The notes beneath the pieces are model-generated. The model saw nothing but the letters and a program-made list of their open reading frames with translations, was not told where the DNA came from and ran no database searches. Below are positions 58,654 through 64,000 of a stretch of DNA of 64,000 nucleotides, piece by piece (within the stretch, counting starts at the first letter, position 1; the number at the start of each line of letters is the position of its first letter). The stretch spans positions 186,001 to 250,000 of the forward strand of contig NZ_FOVM01000006.1 of the NCBI RefSeq assembly GCF_900115155.1, in the 5' to 3' direction. A program made the position numbers and the translations under genes. Source of the stretch: Mycetocola miduiensis. Its GTDB lineage: Bacteria > Actinomycetota > Actinomycetes > Actinomycetales > Microbacteriaceae.

Positions 58654-59822
58654 CCGGCAGCTACATCTACGACGCAGTGCGCACGCCGTTTGGGCGCCAC
58701 GGCAAAGGGCTGGCGGGAATCCGGCCGGACGACCTCGCCGGACACGCGCTGTCCGCACTGCTCGGCCGGCACCCCGACCTCGACCCCGCGCGTATCGACG
58801 AGGTGCTCCTCGGCGACGCCAACCAGGCCGGCGAAGACAACCGGAACGTGGCGCGGATGGCGGCACTTCTCGCCGGACTACCCACATCGGTGCCAGGGGC
58901 GACCGTGAACCGGCTCTGCGGGTCCAGCGTCGAGAGCGTGATCCAGGCCAGCCGTGCCGTCGAAACCGGAGACGCGGACCTCGTGATCGCCGGCGGCGTC
59001 GAGTCGATGAGCCGGGCTCCCTGGGTGATGCTCAAGCCTGCAAAGGGCTACCCGGCCGGACACGAGACGCTGTACTCGTCCACTCTCGGCTGGCGGATGG
59101 TCAACCCGCGGATGCCCGAGCGGTGGACTGTTTCTCTGGGGGAGACCGCCGAGATGCTCGCCGACCGGTTCTCCATCGGCCGCGATGAGCAGGATGCTTT
59201 CGCGGTGCGCAGCCACCGGGCGGCGGCATCCGCCTGGTCCGCCGGCCTCTACGACGGTGAGATCGTCCAGGTCCCGGGCGCCACGCTCGCCCGCGACGAG
59301 GGCATCCGCGATGACACCTCGCTCGAATCGCTGGCACCGCTCAGGCCAGCGTTCCGGCAAGAGGGGTCGGTCACGGCCGGCAACTCGTCGCCGTTGAGCG
59401 ATGGCGCGTCGATGCTCGTGATCGGCGGCGAGAACGCGCCGATCGACGCGGAGCCTCTCGCGCGCATCATCGGCCGCGGGGTGAGCGGTAACGACCCCGA
59501 CAGCTTCGGCATCGCACCGGTGGAGGCCGCCAATCGCGCGCTCGCCCGCGCAGGCAAGACCTGGGCCGACGTCGACGTGGTCGAGCTGAACGAGGCGTTC
59601 GCGTCGCAGAGCCTCGCCTGCCTCAAGCTGTGGCCGGAACTCGACCCGGACAAGGTCAACATCCACGGGGGTGCGATCGCTATCGGGCATCCGCTCGGCG
59701 CCTCTGGCGGCCGCATCATCGGTCACCTCGCGCAGGAGCTCAAGCGTCGAGGGGGCGGCGTCGGCGTCGCCGCGATCTGCATCGGAGTCGGCCAGGGCCT
59801 TGCGGTCGTGCTCGAACGATAA
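58650..59822 (+). CDS. pcaF: beta-ketoadipyl-CoA thiolase / acetyl-CoA acyltransferase
   Basis: A 390-residue thiolase that splits beta-ketoadipyl-CoA into succinyl-CoA and acetyl-CoA. The segment GDANQAGEDNRNVARMAALL and VPGATVNRLCGSSVESVIQA (nucleophile Cys90) are close to PcaF/PaaJ. The late motifs NIHGGAIAIGHPLGASGGRI and AAICIGVGQGLAVV supply the catalytic His and second Cys. In most relatives NRLCGS is followed by Gly; here it is Ser. A biosynthetic acetyl-CoA acetyltransferase role is less likely because of the neighbours. Confidence 0.9.
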   Translation: MTGSYIYDAVRTPFGRHGKGLAGIRPDDLAGHALSALLGRHPDLDPARIDEVLLGDANQAGEDNRNVARMAALLAGLPTSVPGATVNRLCGSSVESVIQASRAVETGDADLVIAGGVESMSRAPWVMLKPAKGYPAGHETLYSSTLGWRMVNPRMPERWTVSLGETAEMLADRFSIGRDEQDAFAVRSHRAAASAWSAGLYDGEIVQVPGATLARDEGIRDDTSLESLAPLRPAFRQEGSVTAGNSSPLSDGASMLVIGGENAPIDAEPLARIIGRGVSGNDPDSFGIAPVEAANRALARAGKTWADVDVVELNEAFASQSLACLKLWPELDPDKVNIHGGAIAIGHPLGASGGRIIGHLAQELKRRGGGVGVAAICIGVGQGLAVVLER

Positions 59823-59832
59823 CGTTGGGTAC

Positions 59833-60609
59833 ATGAGCGACGATCCGGAGCCAAGCGGGCAGTACGTCCAGTCCCTGGCTCGCGGTCTCAGCGTCATCCG
59901 GGCGTTCGGGCGCGACCGACCCAGCATGACCCTCAGCGACATCGCCGACACCACTGGTCTGACGCGCGCGACCGCCAGGCGATTCCTGCTCACCCTCCTC
60001 GAACTCGGTTACGTCCGCGCTGACGGGCGACTCTTCGCCCTCACTCCGCGAGTGCTCGAGCTGGGATTCTCGTACCTGTCCGGGCTGGCCCTCCCCGAAA
60101 TAGTGGCACCCCATCTTGAAGAGCTGTCCCGCGAACTCAACGAATCCGCCTCCGCTTCCGTGCTCGATGACAGCGACATCGTCTACATCGCCCGCGTTCC
60201 GGCACGGCGGATCATGACAGTCTCCATCACCGTCGGCACGCGGTTCCCTGCGCATGCCACCTCGATGGGCCGCGTGCTGCTCGCCGGCCTGGACGAGTCG
60301 AGCCTCGAGCGCTACCTGGACTCGTTCGGCCGCGAAACGCTGACCGAGAAAACGGTGACGGATGCCGTGTCGCTCCGCCACACGCTCGAGGAGGTTCGCC
60401 GGCAGGGCTGGGCTCTCGTCGACCAGGAACTCGAGCACGGCCTCCGATCCATCGCCGCCCCGCTCCACGGCGCCGACGGCCGGGTGGTCGCCGCCATCAA
60501 CGTATCGACGTCGACCTCGACCGCGAGCCTCGAGCGCATCCGGGACGAGTACCGCCCTGCCGTGCTGCGGGCCGCGGCCGATATCAGCGCCGCTCTTATT
60601 CGTTACTGA
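59833..60609 (+). CDS. IclR family transcriptional regulator, PcaR-like
   Basis: A 258-residue regulator. The winged helix is near the N-terminus (SLARGLSVIRAFGRDRPSMT, LSDIADTTGLTRATARRFLL), followed by the IclR effector domain (IVYIARVPARRIMTVSITVG, RFPAHATSMGRVLLAGLDES, AAPLHGADGRVVAAINVSTS). The ARRFL helix and ending are like PcaR/PcaU/PobR activators of aromatic breakdown. A -10 TAACGT (59820-59825) overlaps the thiolase stop and lies 7 nt before the ATG, so it may be expressed separately as a leaderless mRNA. Confidence 0.92.
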   Translation: MSDDPEPSGQYVQSLARGLSVIRAFGRDRPSMTLSDIADTTGLTRATARRFLLTLLELGYVRADGRLFALTPRVLELGFSYLSGLALPEIVAPHLEELSRELNESASASVLDDSDIVYIARVPARRIMTVSITVGTRFPAHATSMGRVLLAGLDESSLERYLDSFGRETLTEKTVTDAVSLRHTLEEVRRQGWALVDQELEHGLRSIAAPLHGADGRVVAAINVSTSTSTASLERIRDEYRPAVLRAAADISAALIRY

Positions 60610-60801
60610 CGGAGGGCCGAGTACCGTCCGAGCCGGGGTTCGGCGCAGCCGTTCACGCCGGAACGTCGGACTGAAATTCCTCGGCTTCGTTTGGCTTCGT
60701 CTTTGCCTCCCCGATGGCGAGCGCATCATGACCGCACAAGCCGCCGCGCCGCAGCGCGGAGGAAATTTGACGGGGTCCAGAACGCGGTCAATACTCAAGA
60801 G

Positions 60802-61005
60802 GTGACAAAACTCATCGACGACGAAGAGACCATCCGGCAGGTCGCAGACACCCTCGAAGTGAAGTACCCGGACATGGCGCGTGCCGAACTCGAAGCGATC
60901 GTTCGGGAGGAATTCGGCGCAATCTCCGGTCGTCCGGTGCGCGACTACCTCTCCATCCTGACCGAACGAGCCGCTCGAAAACGAATCAAGAAGTCGATCG
61001 CCTGA
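60802..61005 (+). CDS. small helical protein (three-helix dimerization type)
   Basis: A 67-residue protein, starting at GTG 60802: TKLIDDEETIRQVADTLEVK, then ELEAIVREEFGAISGRPVRD and a basic end (RAARKRIKKSIA). It resembles small actinobacterial proteins annotated as three-helix bundle dimerization domains, whose function is unclear. No Shine-Dalgarno sequence is found near this start, and the first ~190 bases behind the IclR gene show no other gene of substance. Confidence is moderate because of its size. Confidence 0.6.
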   Translation: MTKLIDDEETIRQVADTLEVKYPDMARAELEAIVREEFGAISGRPVRDYLSILTERAARKRIKKSIA

Positions 61006-61106
61006 TTCCTTAAGCGGCGTCATCTCGCCATCGCGGGGATGCGAAGCGCAGGTGCGGCCGACGCGGGAAAGCGTCGGGAAAGCGTTATCTGAATGGGATT
61101 GCCCCA

Positions 61107-61117
61107 AACCTGAGGTT
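61107..61117 (+). promoter_or_regulatory. small palindrome before the sugar ABC operon
   Basis: AACCT-G-AGGTT at 61107-61117, with a related ACCTCACCTCAG stretch at 61169-61180 close to the start codon of the binding-protein gene. These could be regulator sites for the operon. No regulator gene is next to it in the window. Confidence 0.3.
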
Positions 61118-61196
61118 CAGTCATTATGGTCGAGCCGCCGCCAGGAGGGCGGGGTACCACGAGGGGTTGACCTCACCTCAGATAAAGGGAAGTGCC

Positions 61197-62276
61197 ATGA
61201 AGCCTTCTTCTTCTTTCGTCCCCGCGGTCGCACTCGCCGGGATTTCGGCACTGCTCCTCGCCGGCTGCGCAAGCGGCGGCGGCAGCGGCAGAGATGACAG
61301 CGGGAACGGCGGCAACGCCGAAGCGACTCGTGCGTGCGTCATCCTTCCTGACGCGGCCTCATCGCCGCGCTGGGAGAACAATGACCGGCCATACCTTCAG
61401 AAGGGCCTTGAGGACGCCGGCTTCGAAACCGACATCCAGAACGCGCAGGCTGACGTCAACAAGTACGCCACCATCGCCGACCAGCAGCTCACGAAGGGGT
61501 GCGGTGTCATGCTCCTCGTCGACTACAACGGTGCTGGCGCCGCGGTGGCCGAGAAAGCCAAGGGCGAGGGCATCCCGGTCATCGCGTACGACCGCCCGAT
61601 CGAGGGAGCGGACTACTACGTGTCGTTCGATAATCTCGAAGTGGGCCGGCTCGAAGGACAGTCGGTCGTTGACGGGCTCACGGCCGCAGGCAAAGACCCT
61701 GCGAGCGCTGTCGTTGTTTACATCGGCGGCGACCCTGCCGACGGAAACGCCAAGATGTTCCACGACGGGGCTGTTGAGGTCATGGAAGCCGCAGGCATCA
61801 AGCCGGCGGCCGAGCCCCCAGGGGTCTGGGACGGCGACAAGTCCGCGACCAACTTCGAGCAGGCTCTCACCTCGCTCGGCGGCAAAGTCGACGCCGTCTG
61901 GGCCGCGAACGACACCAACGCCGCTGGCGTGATCACCATCCTCGACAAGAACGGACTCACCGTGCCCGTGTCGGGGCAGGATGCCTCAGTCGCAGGCCTG
62001 CAGAACGTCCTGCTCGGCAAGCAGACTGCCACGGTCTACAAGCCGATCAAAGAAGAAGCGGATGCAGCGATCGATCTCGCCACGGCCCTCCTCAAGGGTG
62101 AAACCCCGGAGGCAGACCAGGAGTTGGAGGACGGCACTCCGTACATCGCGGTCACGCCGATCCTCGTCGGGCCGGACGAAGTGAAGACCGTTGTGGCTGC
62201 GGGGGACGCCGACGCTGAGGAGCTGTGCGCCGGCGAAGTCGCTGCAGCGTGTGAGCAGTACGGCGTCAGCGGCTAA
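61197..62276 (+). CDS. sugar ABC transporter, substrate-binding lipoprotein (ribose/xylose type)
   Basis: A 359-residue lipoprotein (lipobox LLLAGC) of the periplasmic-binding-protein type I family. Typical parts are CVILPDAASSPRWENNDRPY, YATIADQQLTKGCGVMLLVD, VSFDNLEVGRLEGQSVVDGL, VWAANDTNAAGVITILDKNG and VPVSGQDASVAGLQNVLLGK. Best match in style is the xylose-binding protein XylF, but other pentoses or hexoses are possible. The start at 61197 follows AAAGGGAAG. An ATPase gene and a permease gene follow in the same direction. Confidence 0.92.
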   Translation: MKPSSSFVPAVALAGISALLLAGCASGGGSGRDDSGNGGNAEATRACVILPDAASSPRWENNDRPYLQKGLEDAGFETDIQNAQADVNKYATIADQQLTKGCGVMLLVDYNGAGAAVAEKAKGEGIPVIAYDRPIEGADYYVSFDNLEVGRLEGQSVVDGLTAAGKDPASAVVVYIGGDPADGNAKMFHDGAVEVMEAAGIKPAAEPPGVWDGDKSATNFEQALTSLGGKVDAVWAANDTNAAGVITILDKNGLTVPVSGQDASVAGLQNVLLGKQTATVYKPIKEEADAAIDLATALLKGETPEADQELEDGTPYIAVTPILVGPDEVKTVVAAGDADAEELCAGEVAAACEQYGVSG

Positions 62277-62286
62277 CTGATCCAGA

Positions 62287-62320
62287 GAGCCGGGCCGTGC
62301 CGTCGAGGCCGGCCCGGCTC
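62287..62320 (+). terminator. intercistronic hairpin in the sugar ABC operon
   Basis: GAGCCGGGCC (62287-62296) pairs with GGCCCGGCTC (62311-62320), 11 nt behind the binding-protein stop. Such hairpins often protect or partly terminate the message so that the binding protein is made in excess over ATPase and permease. Confidence 0.6.
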
Positions 62321-62410
62321 CCTCCAATTCGCCCGCTGCGCTGTTCGCGCCGTCGGGCGACCGGAAACGCACGCATCAGGACGGGGCGGCCGACGTAAGG
62401 AGAACCGAAC

Positions 62411-63163
62411 ATGGATGTGCCACTCATCGAACTGTCGGGTGTCGTCAAGAGTTTCGGACCGGTGAGCGTCCTCAAGGGCGTCGGCATGAAGGCGTACGCA
62501 GGCCAGGTCACGGCTCTGGTTGGCGACAACGGCGCCGGAAAATCGACCCTCATCAAGGGTCTCGCCGGAGTGCAGCCGTACGACGAGGGAACTGTACGGT
62601 TCGACGGCGACGACGTCACGCTGCATGCTCCCCGGGATGCCGCACGGTTGGGGATCGAGGTCGTCTACCAGGACCTCGCGCTGTGCGACAACCTCGACAT
62701 CGTGCAGAACATGTTCCTGGGCAGGGAGGAGACCCGGTTCGGCACTTTCGATGAAGGTCGAATGGAACGTGATGCTTCCGACACGCTTCGCTCGCTCTCT
62801 GTGCGCACTGTGAAATCGGTGCGACAGAAGGTGTCGTCCCTGTCCGGTGGCCAGCGCCAGACCGTCGCTATCGCGCGGGCTGTTCTGAAGAAGGCGAGGG
62901 TCGTCATCCTCGACGAACCGACCGCCGCCCTCGGCGTAGCCCAGACCGAGCAGGTGCTGAACCTGGTGACGCGACTGGCCGAACAGGGAGTCGCCGTCAT
63001 CATCATCAGCCACAACCTCGTTGACCTGTTCGCCGTGGCCGACCACATCAACGTGCTCTATCTCGGTCAGATGGTCGCTTCGCTCGACACTCGGGAGACC
63101 ACGAGCGATGACGTCGTCGGCTACATCACGGGCACGAAGACCCCGGCAGGAGTTACGCCATGA
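62411..63163 (+). CDS. sugar ABC transporter, ATP-binding protein (single-domain)
   Basis: A 250-residue ATPase with Walker A (TALVGDNGAGKSTLIKGLAG), the signature SSLSGGQRQTVAIARAVLKK and Walker B (RVVILDEPTAALGVAQTEQV). Most ribose/xylose-type ATPases have two fused domains (about 500 residues); this one has a single domain, as in the shorter FrcA/XylG variants. The sequence is complete at both ends, so this is not a truncation. It overlaps the permease gene by 4 nt (ATGA). Confidence 0.93.
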   Translation: MDVPLIELSGVVKSFGPVSVLKGVGMKAYAGQVTALVGDNGAGKSTLIKGLAGVQPYDEGTVRFDGDDVTLHAPRDAARLGIEVVYQDLALCDNLDIVQNMFLGREETRFGTFDEGRMERDASDTLRSLSVRTVKSVRQKVSSLSGGQRQTVAIARAVLKKARVVILDEPTAALGVAQTEQVLNLVTRLAEQGVAVIIISHNLVDLFAVADHINVLYLGQMVASLDTRETTSDDVVGYITGTKTPAGVTP

Positions 63164-64000
63164 GCGCCCGCACCATTCCCACCTCCGAAGCCGCACCCGG
63201 ACCCGTCATCCCGACCGAGAACATCGGCAGCGGCCAGGAAGGCGGCGTCCGCGACCAGGTGCGTGCCTGGCTGCAGCGAGTCCGCGGCGGAGAGATGGGC
63301 GCGCTGCCGGCCATCGGCGGGTTCATCGTCCTGAGCATCCTGTTCTCCATCCTCAGCCCGGTGTTCCTCACCGAGCGCAACTTCGCGAACCTGATGACTC
63401 AGGCGGCCACCCTCGTCATGCTCGGGATGGCGCTCGTGTTCGTCATCCTCCTCGGAGAAATCGACCTGTCGGCGGGTGTGACGGCCGGCGTATCGATGTG
63501 TATCTTCATCGTGCTGGTGAACGTGCAGGGGCTGAACTGGATACTCGCGCTGGCCATCGCTTTCGGGGCCGGTGTGCTGATCGGCACGTTCATCGGCTTC
63601 TTCGTGGCGAGGGTCGGGATTCCGTCATTCGTCGTGACCCTCGGCCTGTTCCTCGGGCTCCAGGGCGTCGAGCTGATGATCATCGGCGCCGGCGGGCTGT
63701 ACCGGGTGCAGATTCCCGAGATCCTGGCGATCCAGAACAGGAACATGCCGCCGTGGGCGGGGTGGACGATGCTCGTCGTCATCCTCGCCGTGTCGGCCGC
63801 GACATCGTTCTGGGATCGTGCGCGGCGGTCCCGCGCCGGGGTGATGAACCGCACCATCGCCCTGGTATGGATCAAGCTCGGCTTCATCGCTGTGCTCGGC
63901 GGGGCTGTCGTGTACATCCTGAACCAGGACCGCGGCCAGTCGATCCGGGCCGTTCAGGGCGTGCCGATCGTCGTGCCGATCGTTCTCGCGATCCTCTGGG
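63160..64000 (+). CDS. sugar ABC transporter, permease (3' end outside window)
   Basis: The first 280 residues of a permease of the branched-chain/ribose type. After a soluble N-terminus of ~45 residues come membrane helices with the family motif MALVFVILLGEIDLSAGVTA and FIGFFVARVGIPSFVVTLG. The long soluble stretch between helices (RARRSRAGVMNRTIALVW) fits the larger XylH-type permeases. The frame is open at the last base, so the gene continues beyond the window. Confidence 0.92.
   Translation, partial: MSARTIPTSEAAPGPVIPTENIGSGQEGGVRDQVRAWLQRVRGGEMGALPAIGGFIVLSILFSILSPVFLTERNFANLMTQAATLVMLGMALVFVILLGEIDLSAGVTAGVSMCIFIVLVNVQGLNWILALAIAFGAGVLIGTFIGFFVARVGIPSFVVTLGLFLGLQGVELMIIGAGGLYRVQIPEILAIQNRNMPPWAGWTMLVVILAVSAATSFWDRARRSRAGVMNRTIALVWIKLGFIAVLGGAVVYILNQDRGQSIRAVQGVPIVVPIVLAILW

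Noticed and set aside
1-64000. tRNA or rRNA genes, CRISPR arrays, insertion sequences
   Set aside because: No cloverleaf with a CCA-end context, no regularly spaced repeats and no transposase or integrase was seen in the gaps or frames.

Overview
High-GC actinobacterial chromosome, most likely a member of the Microbacteriaceae. Supporting signs are the rpsF-ssb-rpsR-rplI-dnaB order, DUF1918, DUF4383 and DUF2470 proteins, CopD-CtaG fusions, many leaderless promoters (a -10 hexamer 6-7 nt before the start codon), and heavy use of the GCATCC/GGATGC hexamer. There is no phage, transposon, integron or CRISPR array. Genes are densely packed on both strands, with many 4-nt ATGA/GTGA overlaps. The assignment rests on gene order and style, not on a search.

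Layout. 1-5.0 kb: end of an ECF sigma gene and its membrane partner, a Fpg/Nei DNA glycosylase, an orphan Pvc16-like protein and a SulP permease. 5.1-14.1 kb: a large LuxR (LAL) regulator, the CCA-adding enzyme, a trans-sulfuration-type PLP enzyme, two unknown small proteins, an orphan sugar-binding lipoprotein and an AbiEi-like protein. 14.5-18.2 kb: S6, SSB, S18, L9 and, after a terminator and a cluster of DnaA-box-like 9-mers, the replicative helicase DnaB. 18.3-23.8 kb: small membrane proteins, purB with a tyrosine phosphatase, and a helical protein paired with an alpha/beta hydrolase that looks like a type VII-style substrate pair.

23.9-37.6 kb: an aminotransferase next to a 2-oxoacid dehydrogenase E1alpha-E1beta-E2 cluster; a glycine betaine ABC transporter; then a zinc locus: a palindromic Zur-type operator inside the promoter of znuA, the ABC ATPase and permease, a Fur-family (Zur) regulator, and cysteine-poor L28, L33 and S14; then HU. 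37.7-47.3 kb: CopD-CtaG fusion, a Pif1-like helicase whose 3' end runs into three tandem 39-bp hairpin repeats, an alpha/beta hydrolase flanked by two 80-bp palindromic repeats, acyl-CoA ligase, heme oxygenase, and small membrane/DUF2470 proteins.

47.4-57.2 kb: a flavin oxidoreductase overlapping a trehalose-synthase-like GH13 enzyme, a beta-lactamase-fold lipoprotein that has lost its SxxK motif, a DinB protein, a CtaG gene fragment, a universal stress protein, and a beta-phosphoglucomutase plus GH65 phosphorylase operon for disaccharide phosphorolysis. 57.2-64 kb: a CoA-transferase (A and B), thiolase and IclR regulator set matching the last steps of the beta-ketoadipate pathway, then a ribose/xylose-type sugar ABC operon whose permease runs off the window.

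The most interesting items are the DnaA-box cluster before dnaB, the zinc locus with its operator-in-promoter, the two repeat families around 42.3-43.4 kb, the degenerate serine hydrolase, and the candidate secreted hydrolase pair. No clearly new multi-gene system was found.
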